Origin: Erythroxylum novogranatense
Lineage: Eukaryota; Streptophyta; Magnoliopsida; Malpighiales; Erythroxylaceae
Direction of reading: 5' to 3'
DNA length: 64,000 nucleotides
Assembly: GCA_029891385.1 (NCBI GenBank)
Contig: CM057235.1
Coordinates: forward strand, 21,755,120 to 21,819,119
A program made the translations under genes and the position numbers. The notes below the pieces were generated by a model. That model was not told the DNA's origin. It ran no database searches and saw only the letters and a program-made list of their open reading frames with translations. The first letter of the stretch is position 1. Every line of letters begins with the position of its first letter. Shown here piece by piece: positions 10,577 to 22,523 of the stretch.

Positions 10577-11887
10577 GTGAGTAACCTAGTTGGTTCCTCA
10601 GCCTTTATGTGTTTAATATCTTACCATTATGCCATGTGGAGAGAATGGAGGGATATATGTGTTTGTTTTGATTGATTTCGGACCACGGGTGTCCGAAGTA
10701 TTTGAACGTGATATTGAAGTGCAAAATGTGTATACTGCATGTGAATGCTGCTGTGAAATGATTGGAAATGTGATTTGATACATGTGTATTGTCTATAGAG
10801 ATATGAATGAACTTGTGAAATCCATAATTGGTTAATAAATAATGGTTGTGACTGGAGCATATTCTGATCGGAGCTATAAGCTCATCAATTGTGAAAAGGG
10901 AATAGTGCATACCTAGAGGGCTTTCCTATCCCTAATGTGAGCGAGATGAGTGCATATCCCGGGCTCTCCTACTTGCTTAAAATGTGATTATCAGAATGAA
11001 CCGAAGCTTTGAGCTCGAGGGAGTCGATGTATACCAGAGGGCTCTCCTACTCCCTAAGTGTATCTCAATTACATTCGTTAAGTGCCCAAATCATAACTCA
11101 AAGTAAAACAATGGAAATTATGGGAAGAGATTTGTGTGTGCGGTGTCGTCGTATGTGAATAGTGTGAAAGGTGATACGCCTTATATGTGTACAAATTGGC
11201 AATGCCGAGTTAATTTGGAATGTGATAATATGTGATAAGATGTGAATTGTTTGGTTATGCATGCGTTGAGTGAACCATCGATGATGGTTTCTCACCAATT
11301 CATAAACTCACCCAACATTGCAATTATTTTTCAGAATTGAAGAGTACCCGTTAGTAAACGGGAGTATGTTCTGAGATTCAAGTGAAGGTCATAAGTCGAG
11401 ATCGGTTAGTATCGCATTACATGTCTTTATTTTTGTAATAAAGTGTTTATTTGTATTTGTGAAATTGACCTCAGTGGCTTTTGAAAATGTGTGTATTGAA
11501 ATTGGATGTGATTGAATGAGTACCCAATTTGGGTATGGAATTCCGCACATGTGTTTTAAAAAAGAATAATGTACCGATTTTTGAATGAGTGGTTAGCACG
11601 CCACCCTCGCGAGGCACGAACTCAGATATCACCATCGATATCAGGTTCGGGTCTTGCGGGAGTGGAGTGTTACATAATTAGTTTTCTTTCTCCTTTAAGT
11701 TGTTTTTGTTAAAGCTTAAGGTCGGCATTAGAACAGATTATTGTAAGCCACCTTAGCCTAATTTTTCTGGGGAGGTATGGCCAAATGCCTTGCTTCCCTA
11801 TGTATTTTTTATTCCACATTAGCAATACAATGGGAACCGACCCCCAGTAGGATCACGCTGGTAAAAAAAATGAAGATGTATATTGTT

Positions 11888-12211
11888 TTCATTATTTCAG
11901 ATAAATATTTTGTAATTATTAACCTTATGATTATTTTGAAATATATACTCATTTTAATTTGTTAATTTTAAGTTAAAATATTGATGAAAGACATATATGA
12001 CAAATATTTTTCATATGACAATCATTGTTGATTAAAAATCATATTTAAAAAGTAATGATTTGGTGGTAACTAACTCATTCTTTAAAAAAACACTAGTAAC
12101 TTTTAGTAGGAAAATTACGAAGACTCAAATCGACTACTTTCTTGTGAGGCAAAACAATTAACCCATTTACAAGTATTACAAGGTGATACCTAACAGATGT
12201 TTGTTAACTCA
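11888..12211. other. AT-rich intergenic spacer
   Basis: I see no gene, repeat border or RNA here. It separates the LINE from the B-family solo LTR. Confidence 0.6.
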
Positions 12212-13236
12212 ACATATGTTGGACTCCGATCTTTAAGTGAATTTTAGAAATATAAAAAGTATGAAATAAGTAAGTTTGTATATGAAGTTTGTAATAGATG
12301 TGATTATGTTTTAAGAAAATTGATGAGAAAAAGAATTGATGGAGTTTGATGATTTTGAAATTTAAATAGATTTGTATGGATTATACAATTTTAAGTGGAT
12401 GAGAAATTGAAAATTAAGTTGAAAATCAAGAAATAAAGAGAAAAAGTGTGAAAATATGAAAATATGAAAAGTTTGACTTTTTGGCCTTTGAGAGTTGACT
12501 TTTGATTTAGGCAAAATTTGAGAAAATGGTCTTTTGGAAACTTGTAGTTTATGTTAAGAGCTTTCTGTCGCCATAAAGTTTGCGATTTTTCGATATCGAG
12601 AGTGAAAGTTATGGTTAGTCAAAGTTTGAATGTGACATAGGTTGACCCATTTATATGGCTGAAGCTTTGACTAAAAAATTGACCTAGTTAGAGGTTGATT
12701 TAGCCTTTAAGTTCTTCATGAAAGTTGAAGAGTTTGATTTGATCTTTATTTTGACATAAAGTATAGAATTGTTCGATCAAGGAATAATAAGTTATGATTT
12801 TTACAAGTTCCTATTATGATTTTAGCATGATTATTCAAGGACAGAACTTTTGATTGGCAAATTGACTTTATTAGAGGTCAAATTGATTTTTATGTCCTTC
12901 ATGAAAGTTGTAGGTGGCTTTCGGATCTTTGCATTGATATAAAATATGATGTGTTTGAACTTCGGAGTTGAAAGATAGAAATTTTCAAAGTTGAGGTCTT
13001 TGTTTAGGTATTTATTATTTGGGCTAAATCTTTGGTTAGAAAATTGATCATTTTAGAGATGGAATTGGTTGTGGAGTTCTTCATGGAAGTTGTAGAGCTT
13101 CCTTCAAGCTTTCCATAGAGACCAAATTTGTCAAATTTGAAATTCGGAATCAAGAGCTACGATTTTTGAAAAAAAAATTCAGATATATATATATATAATC
13201 ATATATATATATTTTTTGAAAAAAATCAGAAGCTCT

Positions 13237-13266
13237 CTCGCTAGGGCGATACGTCGTCCTAGCGAG
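13237..13266. repeat. CpG-rich inverted repeat, 9-bp arms
   Basis: CTCGCTAGG and CCTAGCGAG flank a 12-bp loop (13246-13257) in the family-B LTR, directly after a (TA)n tract. Confidence 0.85.
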
Positions 13267-13370
13267 GAGGGTCCAAAATTGTTATTAATTTTTATTTTTT
13301 TTTATTTTTTTAATTTTTATTTCCAGATTATAAGAAATATGACCCCTCTTTAATCTTTCGCTCATATCTT

Positions 13371-13421
13371 TTCCGTCCGACATCCGATTGACTTGATTTT
13401 CGAAGCGTTGGATTCCTAAGA
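13371..13421 (+). promoter_or_regulatory. Cross-family conserved LTR block
   Basis: Contains CCGTCCGACATCCGATTGA followed by a TGATTTT..GA.GC.TTGG pattern. The same block is present at 40816-40860 (plus) and, reversed, at 19651-19691, 28051-28091, 30812-30853 and 38531-38580. These are LTRs of at least two families that differ greatly elsewhere. The role is unknown. Confidence 0.6.
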
Positions 13422-16400
13422 CAATGAATTTCATTTTTAAGAGAAATTTGTGAATTTTTGAGAGTAAATTAAGGATGATTAATTTAATCAAAGTGAGTTG
13501 ACTAATTTTCTGAACATGGTTCGGTATTTTGAGAAATTCGGGATCTGTAGAGATCCGATTGAAGTGATTCTTAAGGTAAAATAAAATTAAGACATGGGGC
13601 TACAAGTCATATGAAGATAGTACATTTCAATTTTGCCCCTAAGACTTTTAATTTCTGAATTGAAGTTCGGATTAGTGTGCAGTTTTGGATTAAGAACATC
13701 TGAAAGTATTTTGGGCATAACTTTTGATCTGGTAATCGAAATAAGGTGATTCTTGCTTTGGATTAAACTAGAGACATAAGGATACAATTTTTATGAAGAC
13801 ATAGAATTTCAATTCTGTGGTTAAGAATGTCAATTTTGGATGGAAATAATCGTACATGGAAAATGTGTTAGAATATGAACATATCTGAAATGTTTTGAGC
13901 AAAACTTTTGATGTAGTGCTCCGAATTGGATGATTCTTGTGGCATTATGAAATTAAGACATAGAGGAACATTTCTCTAGAAGGAAGTTTTGACAAATTCC
14001 TTCAAATTGATAGTGCGAATCAGATCCGAAAGTAAGCATGACTAAAAGTAAATGTTAGGGGCATTTTGGTCTTTTATCTATCATTTAATGACATGGCTTT
14101 AAAAACAAAAAGGGGCTGTCGTTTTTATTCATAGGAGAGCCGAATTTGAACAAAGGAAAGAGTGAAAAATGAAAAGAGAATGGGAGAGAGTCGGTGATGG
14201 CGAGGGAGAAGAGAAAAAGTAAGGAAGTTTTTGATTTTTATGAGTCTTAGAGAAAGATTTTGATGTTGTTCCAAGAGAAAAAAATGTGGAGAATTACATG
14301 AGCTTCATCTTGAACCAAGAAATCCGAAAATTGGAGAAGAAATGAGGTAAGAGAAATTTTTAAGTTTTGAGTTTTAGTGAATTATTGGTTTAGAATTATG
14401 GAAACTAATATGGGTTTGTCCATTCTAAGATCAATTTTGGAGTTTGCTTAGTTGATTGGACCAATTTGGAAAAATTGTGAATTAGGGTTTTGCCAAATTT
14501 GGAATTTGGAGATTTTCAAAATTGATGATTTAGATAGCTTGATTATATGTGGAATAAGTATTTTCTAAGTTCAATTTTAAGGATTAAGTGATTTGTTATG
14601 TTGAATTTGGTTAAATTGGTTTAGGACAATTTCAATTGGAAGAAAGAAAGAAGAATTGATCAAATTGGAGCTTAGAACAAATTTCTGGCATGGAATTGAG
14701 GTGGGTAGCATATTTATATTTTGATTTGTAAGCCATATATGACTTTTCGAAAATTCAAGAAAGTGAAAGAAAAGATTTTCGTATTTTATTCGTTTTCGAA
14801 TGATTTTTGAAAAATTATTACAAGTCTAAATTCATTGTTTTAAATGATGCGATAAATCGATAGAATTTTTTGAAAATTCATATGTTATGAGTGCATTGAT
14901 AAATTATGCAAATTGTTGAATTTATGGAATTGCTTAACTTGATTGATTGAATTGATTAAATTATGTGGAACTGTGAATGTATTTAGTATGACACGCATGA
15001 AAATCAAGTTTTCGATTTGTGCCTTCGGGCAATCTGAAAGTTTCAGTTTTGAATTATGTGTTAAGTGAGTTCGGTTAGGTTCTTTCTGTGAGTCAGTGCA
15101 CTGTCTCTATTTGTTTATAGCCTTCTTCTGGCTGCCCGCTAGTGGCATGGAGCTCCGATTTCGGACTCCCTCTGCTCACTCACTACACGGACCGCTTATG
15201 CTGAATGTGCGATATGTTCTGCTTTGAACGAACTGACCATTTTGATATGTTACGTGTTTTTGATTTGTTTCTGTGTGCTTCATTCATGTTTCGAAATTTC
15301 TAGTGATTTGTGAAGTTGGAGAAATGAGAAATTGAAGTTTCAAACGAGAACTTTTTGTGAAGCAAATGGAATTTTCAACTGTGAAATGTTTTGAAAATGG
15401 TTATGATTGTTTGGAAAATTGAGAAATTTTAAGAAATGATTTCTGCTTATTTTTCCATTTATAAATGTGTTATCCACTGAACCGTCGAGCTCACCCCCCT
15501 TTCATCCCCATCTCCAGGTTTCGAGCAGGAGATCGAATGAAAGAATGTGAAGACGTTTGGTTCGATTTTGTATTGTTTGGATTTTTGTGTAGACTGGATT
15601 TTAGTATTATTTCCGTGTATGACTTGAATTGCCATGCGTGTATATGATTATATGTGTAATTGGGCATGAAGGATATGAATTCGGGATTTGAGTTACGATT
15701 TGCACATGATTGTAATTGGTTAAGCTTGTGGATTTTGATTTTATGAGATTGTTTATGGAATTAAGATATGATTGTTAATTTGGCTATGGATATGATGAAT
15801 TATAAAATTGTATTTATAAAAGAGTGTGACGTTTTGAAATTCTGAAGATTGTGGATTTGAGATAAGATATCAATGTTTAAGTGCTTAGAAATAGGTTTGT
15901 GTTTATGCTGAAATCCCGGACGGAGGGTCCGGTGGATTTTGATCATTGTATGATTAATTGGAGATTATAGAAGTGTGATTTCGATACTTTGCAGGTTTGG
16001 GTTAGAATAAATGCAGCCGTTATGCTGCCGAAATTTTGATAAAATATGGGATAAAAATGTAATTTGGGGATTTGTATGGATTTATACGAATATGATCAAG
16101 TATTGAATTTTGTATGAGTATACAAGCATATGATTAAGTATTGAAATTTGTATATGGATGATTTTGTATGTGATGGAATAAAGTGAATAAGAATGAAAAA
16201 GAGAAGGAATAAGGAAAAAGAAAAGAAAAGAAAATTTATACTAGATTTTCGTATTGGATTAGTTTTAGGTTTCCAACGCGATTGTGTTTCTCTGTTCTTT
16301 GTTCTCGGATGTCGGATCCGCTTTGTTAAGTGTTTGTTCCGCTTTCGTAGATTCGTTTGTTTCGATGCTTTCACCTTTCCCCGCCTTTTGATTCGTATGT

Positions 16401-17542
16401 GTTTGGTACTTTGTGTTTGTCCGCCTTCGATTTGCTTTCGTATCGCCTTCGTTCTTTTCTTCGATTATCCTATTTGTTATTCGTATTCCGATTCGAGTAT
16501 TCGCTTTGCTTTCGATCCTTTCACTTTTCGTCTCCGCTTTCTGCTTTTTCGGTTGGGATCCGGTCTTCGGATCGGGTCTCAACAACATAGATTCTTAGTC
16601 ATGAATCTTAAAATTAAAGAAAGAAGAAATTTTTTTAGTGGTGCACTAAAGTTAGATGGAGGAACCTAAGATGTGCTAACCAGATTAGAGAAATATAAAA
16701 ATTAGAAGGATATGTTAACCAGATGTGGGAGGGAGGAGCAACTTGATTGACTTATTTTGTAACACCCCACTCTCGCATGACCCGAACCCGACATTGATGG
16801 TGATATCCGAGTCCGTGCCTCGCGAGGGTGATGTGCTACATCACTTAGTTCGTCAAAAACTCAGTATAAAACTTTTTATTTATTTCAAGCATACGTGAAA
16901 ATCAATAATCGTAAATTTGGGCCCACTTTTATTCAGAAACATTTTCATTTATAGTACTTGCCAATTTTGTTTTTCACATACTAGAAGTTCGATTAGCCCA
17001 TTCCTAAAACAAAACATATTGCACTTTGATCAATTTCTTTTGCAAAACCCCTTTTTTTTCCAATTGGAAAGTTATACACAAATAATATACGCAAATACAC
17101 AAAATACAATGATTTGCGGAAAATACAATTCAGTGCAAAAATAAAGAGACATAATGCAGACGCGAACTGATCCCAACCTCTTCTTTCTTTCATATGCAAT
17201 AGATATACTCCCGTTGCCTAACGGGGTATTCTTCTAAGTCCTGAAAAATAATTACAAATTTTGAGTGAGTTTTGCAAACTCAATGAGTGACCATCATCGA
17301 TGGCTCACCCAGTCACACAATACATAATTTACAACTCACTCTATTTCACATTTCTCATTATTTCACATTCACATTATTTCGCGTTCGATACACTTAATCA
17401 GTCATATTATGCATATGCAATGCACATGATACTCACTTTTCATTTGTTATCTTGTTGTGACCGAGTGCCTAAACTGTCCCACGTAGGGCTCATTAATAAT
17501 TGTCCCTTATCCATTTGGAGGATACATGACTCATTAAACATT

Positions 17543-17606
17543 GAGCCTGAGGCTCTGATTCACTTTTGAGCTCGAAACTCATTTCCACTCGTTGAGCTTT
17601 AAGCTC
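17543..17606 (-). repeat. Mini-palindrome array in LTR
   Basis: GAGCC-tga-GGCTC (17543-17555), GAGCTCGAAACTC (17568-17580, one arm damaged) and GAGCTT-t-AAGCTC (17594-17606), spaced about 25 nt apart. Confidence 0.65.
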
Positions 17607-18286
17607 TGATCGGTGGCTACTCTGGTCACAACAGCCATTATATTTCATACACTTATGCAATGAAATGCATCAATCCCATTCACTCACTTTCACATGTCAT
17701 CGAACCGTAGTCCGGCATTCAACAGTAGAGTTGCGAAACATTTCTCATACATAAGCAATGCACATTTAAAAGACATTTGTCATCGGACCGTGGTCCGGCA
17801 CTTATCAATCATACAATGCACACTCAAAACACATTTTTCAATCACATTAAATACACATAGTTCATCCAATTCACATTCAAGTAGCACTTCAATATCACAA
17901 CTCCCCCAATATACAGTTATCGGACCTTCTATCCGGAATCCACAATCAAATCACAATCCATCATCATTTATATGAACATTCAGCAGTCAATCAATACAAA
18001 TTCAAATAGAACACATAATGAAATGAGACCATCTCGGTCTACTCGCAGTACGCTCTAGAGTAGCATTTGATTCTTGTTTCTGGAAATGCTTAAATGCGGC
18101 CATTTAGCCTGCATAACTCATTTATGCAAGATACACATACGTCACAATTTGTACAATCATAAGTGTTTAATAATGCACATGACTGAAATAAAATATGTAT
18201 AATGCATGTTTATGACAATCCCGGTATCAATCCATAAATTTCATCTAAAAAAACCATTACTATATCACAACTCAAGAATGTCTAGG

Positions 18287-21200
18287 TGTAGCGCCCCCTT
18301 ACCATAGAGTACCCACCGGAACGCCCGTAGGTCATTCCGGTACATATCCTACGATAAGAGACCACTACTGACAACTACCACTAAACTCCTCATGGCATCA
18401 CAATCATAAAGCAGTACGAAGAAATTGACAACTTTTTAAAACCAAACTGAATTTTATTTCATTCACTCAAAATTCATAAATTTACAAACTGTCAGTATTT
18501 TCAGTCTGCACATGTTCCAAAACACCGTACACTACGTACCATACAGTAATGTACAAAGAACAGATCTAACTATAAGTCTCCAAAAGAAAGCCCAGCTGAC
18601 CGACCTTTGAGCCATCGCCTCTCTCGCCAATCCACAGTACACGACTCTACAGTCCTGAGGGAGCTATCTGTCTACACTTAAGCCTGAAAAAATAGATTGC
18701 AATTTTGGATGAGTTTGCGAACTCAATGAGAAACCATCATCGATGGTTCTCCCAATTCATGCATCACATAAGCATGATACAGTATGCGTCCAGTAATCAT
18801 ACAATTACAATGCTAATACAATCACGAAGAATAGCATACAACACAATCACGAGAAATGTAACACGCTTACGATTATATTACAGTATACATACAGTCAGGT
18901 ACCATGTCAAATATTCAGTCCAGTATGCAATGCACATGTGACTCTTTTCCAGTTTATTACAGAATTATGACCGAGTGCTTTAGCGGTGTTCATGAGTCGA
19001 TGGTCGATGAGACGCGTCTAGGAGAATTATCTCCTTCGAGCTCAAGCTCGCATGACGATGTCGATGGCGACTCGATTCACAATTTTCCTTTTAGCGGTTT
19101 ATGCATCGTGCATGAATGCACATGCCCATTGAACGATCCACGTAACGAAGATATAATTCACAAGGATCGATAATTTACAATCAATATTTCACAAGTAATC
19201 ACCGCTCGCCATACATAATCCAAGTAGTCCCGTAGGGCACTCAAGTCACAGTAAACACATAGATTGAGGTAACCACCTAGGTTACTCACCTATTACTTCC
19301 GAGCTAATGCCGGAAAGTTTTCGCCCCGTCGGTTGAACGACGCTCCACTTGGGCCTCTATAAGAATCAGAGAAGGTACGAGTCACTAAATATTTAATTCG
19401 AACTAGTACTGATGCACATGTAGGTGAAATATGCATGTTCATGAATACCCGGCCCTAATCCCATTTTTTTTCCATCATAAAAATCCGTCTAAAAATTAGA
19501 AACCTATTGGCGCTGACGGTGCGCAATTCGGACCTCTATAGGTTCCCAATTAAACAAAACAGTGATTAAACAGATCTTTACCCGGACCCACATCAATTTT
19601 CCTTCCAAAAATCCCGAATCTCTCAGAAAATGAAATTCAATATTCTATGAAGCCGATGCCTCAATAATCAGGTCAATCGGACGTCGGACGGAAAAGTTAT
19701 TCACGAAAGAAACCAAAATTCAACAATCAATATATATGTATATAGCCCTTATTTCCTTCTCTTTTTCCTGTTTTCCAACCGAAATTCAATCTATCATATC
19801 TCTTTTTACACATTTCAGAAAAATGCAAACTATATCTTGTTGGAAAGATAATGAAACCGTCTACAAGTTTCATGAAGACCCCAACAAGCAATTTTACCCA
19901 TAAGGGTGTCAAAAATTCAGTCAAAGCCACTGCCTACTCAAAACCTATCAAAACAGTGCAGTACATTGCAAATTCATTAACTTTCTAATTTTTCAGTCAA
20001 CAATTACACAATAAATAAGGCAGTAAGATCACAATGTTATCTACAACTTTCATGAACAACCCAAAATCAGATTCACTTGCTAACTATGTCAAATAATTCA
20101 TCAAAACATCAGCCCTCAGAATTTTCCCAATCTGAACAGCACATTTCACAACAGTATATCTCTTAGCACAAATGTCACCAAATTCACTACATTATATCCC
20201 TGAAAAGATAAGATCTCAAACTTCAATTTGCATGAAGAACTCAACATCCAATTCGATCTCTAACAATTTCAAAACTGTTATGCAAGTTTCTGCCATGATC
20301 AGCAATTCACAACCTAATGCAGGTTCAGTTTTTGTAAATTCATTTCTCTCAAATCTGACAACCAAAAATTACATGTCATATATCATTCTCAAGATAATTT
20401 CTTCCTATACAACTTTGAAGAAGATAACTCACACCAATTCAGTTCACATAAATTACTAAAATTGCTCCAAATCATAATGTGCACCAAATTTGACATTCCA
20501 GCTAGGTTTCATTCAATGCATGAAAACAGTCAATAGTCATCAGTCCATAACTCCTACTATACATATCGAAAAATTGCAAAATCAGTGGCATTGGAAATAT
20601 AACTTAATAGGCTTCAACTTTCATTTAGTCCATTTGTTCTAACTCCTTCAAAATTAAGTTAGAAAAATTAGCAAAACTCTAAATTATGGTTTCGGGTACT
20701 ATTCATTTCAGTAAATAGCAGTAACTTTCCAAGCCATATTACAACCTCTTAAAGCTAAAATTGGACAACACCTATTTCACACAAAAATGTAGCCAACATC
20801 CCAAAGTTTAATTGGGCACAAATCTCAAATCATTTGCTCACCTACACAATTAGTTATGATCAAAACATTGCAATAGGGTCAAAATGCATTTTTCAGCTTT
20901 CAACTTCAACCTAACTCCTATCACTTCTAATATCAATAACACATCACCAAGCATCCATTTACACCTCTAATTCAACCACAAAATCATCACAACATTTACT
21001 TATATAATTACACAAAAGTTGGCAGCACCCACATACACAACTTCCATATTTCATTTCCATTCATTAAACATCATAAACATCATTAACAACATTACTTTCA
21101 CATTCTTTAACTACTCTATCCACTTCCCTCACACAAGCATGCATTAAACCCATTCAAACCTACCACTTTCATGATCAAATAAATGCTTAAAGGATCTCCA

Positions 21201-22093
21201 TGAATGCTTCTAACTACTAAAAGAATAAAAACAAACATCAATTCTCACCTTAAACAAGTTACAAGCTATCAATTCTCCAAGTCTTTAAACCTCTCCACAC
21301 TTCCTACCTTGATACCTCACCCACGGCTATCTCCACTATACATGCATATCATCATCTTCTCAAGGATTAAGTAGATACTTGGCTGTAACTAGTGGACAAG
21401 TGAAACTTATATGGAAGGAGAAGGAAACCGTTGAAGGAGAAGAACACAAATGAAGGGGATGCAAGTTTCGGATGATGAGAAGAAAGATTGGCTTTCCAAA
21501 GCTTTCCAAAAATGAGTCTTTAAGTATGACAAGGAGAAAAGTCGATGGTGATGCATAATATAAGACAAAATCATTAAATACTAGAAGCCACTTGGCTTTT
21601 TAAAATGAGAAAAGATAAAAATGAACTTAATTAACATAATTTAATCATAACACTAATCGCATTTAATCTAAATCCAACATATGCTAATGGTCCTATAACA
21701 ATTCCCACAATTATTTATTCCATAATCCAATGCCATCAGGCAGTCCTTTTTAGTACAGAGAAAGTCACTCAGTCAGTCAGTTGAAATTTTTTTCCCGGTC
21801 CGGGCAAGAACCCCGAAAAATTCTAGAAAAATTTCCGAAAATCTCTTAAAATAGAAAACAATTTATGGCGCACTCAGAATAATTTTCCAAACCAAAAAAT
21901 CATACTAATCCCAATAAAATTGTCTTAGGCACAAAAACCGGGAATGTCATGTATACATGTACAGTAAGTTCATGTGCACAATTGTGACTATGTAGCAATC
22001 CTATTATGCATGAGCAGTCCTATGAAATCCCAATCTAGCATATCCTATGCCAATTTACTATTCTACCCTTCCAATTGAGGGTGGGATGTTACA
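18287..22093 (-). repeat. 3' LTR of the full-length element
   Basis: Plus-strand left edge TGTAGCGCCCCC, right edge GGGTGGGATGTTACA. In element orientation it begins TGTAACATCCC and ends GGGGCGCTACA. A donor-like AAG|GTGAGAAT lies at 21249, a micro-exon at 19356-19290 and an acceptor-like TTTTTTCAG at 18684-18692. Confidence 0.95.
19290..19356 (-). other. Putative LTR micro-exon (67 nt)
   Basis: On the minus strand: TTCTTATAG|AGG at the start and ATAG|GTGAGTAACC at the end. Confidence 0.45.
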
Positions 22094-22520
22094 ATTCTCC
22101 CCTCCTAATAAAAATTTTGTCCGCGAAATTCTTTCCTGATTGAGCGAACAGGTGAGGATACTGTCTCCTCATATGCTCCTCGGTCTCCCAGGTAGCCTCC
22201 TCAGTCGAATGGTTCCTCCAGAGAACTTTCACTAGTGGAATACTCTTGTTCCTCAATTGCTTCACCTGTGACCCGACAATCTGTATCGGCTCCTCTACAT
22301 AACTCAGATTACTAGAGACCTCAATCTCCTGAGCCGGTACCACATGTGTCAGATCTGACCGATATCTACAGAGCATACTCACATGGAAGACGTAATGCAA
22401 CTGAGACATCTCACTCGGTAAAGCTAGCCTGTAGGCCAAAGGTCCTATCCTCTCGGTGATCTCATATGGACCAATGTACCTAGGGCTTAACTTACCCTTT
22501 TTCTCAAATCTCAGTACACC
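22089..22520 (-). pseudogene. Integrase C-terminal/chromodomain end of pol
   Basis: Encodes LHYVFHVSMLCRYRSD, VEEPIQIV and IPLVKVLWRNHSTEEATWE, then YPHLF. This is the GPY/F-to-chromodomain tail of plant chromovirus integrases, thought to guide insertion toward particular chromatin. The stop codon TAA at 22091-22089 lies inside the LTR start (TGTAAC), so the last codons and the stop are read from LTR and PPT sequence. It is separated from the integrase core by broken frame around 22500. Confidence 0.8.
22094..22107 (-). promoter_or_regulatory. Polypurine tract
   Basis: Minus-strand AGGAGGGGAGAAT directly abuts the 3' LTR start, the expected priming site for plus-strand DNA synthesis. Confidence 0.85.
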
Positions 22521-22523
22521 ACG

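Larger units (their letters stand above)
8783..11674 (+). mobile_element. Solo LTR, type A chromovirus family, 2892 bp
   Basis: Begins TGTAACATCCC, ends GAGTGTTACA, and is flanked by perfect 5-bp repeats TAATT (8778-8782 and 11675-11679). No internal region or primer site follows, so it is a solo LTR left by LTR-LTR recombination. It contains the splice-like signals noted separately (donor at 9585, micro-exon 10514-10576, acceptor ending 11334) and a CpG-rich cassette at 9730-9950. Confidence 0.95.
8293..11887 (+). mobile_element. 5'-truncated LINE with 18-bp TSD, split by a solo LTR
   Basis: ATGAAGATGTATGTTGTT (8293-8310) and ATGAAGATGTATATTGTT (11870-11887) are an 18-bp TSD with one mismatch, and a short A-run precedes the right copy. 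Between them lie an RNase H domain end, a ~190-bp 3' tail (11680-11869) and a later solo LTR (8783-11674). Without the LTR the insertion is only ~670 bp, typical of 5'-truncated LINE copies made by target-primed reverse transcription. Confidence 0.85.
12217..16584 (+). mobile_element. Solo LTR, family B, 4368 bp
   Basis: Begins TGTTGGACTCCGATC, ends ATCGGGTCTCAACA, and is flanked by perfect ACATA repeats (12212-12216 and 16585-16589). Related LTRs occur at 35473-39691 (minus) and 39720-45583 (plus). It contains degenerate ~150-180-bp modules (12500-13160), an AT run, a CpG palindrome (13237-13266), a conserved block (13371-13421) and a donor-like GAG|GTAAGAG at 14346. Confidence 0.95.

Noticed and set aside
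16193..16669. ORFs near the end of the 12217 solo LTR
   Set aside because: Low-complexity TTCG-rich LTR sequence open on both strands. A related stretch at 45400-45600 does not keep the frame.
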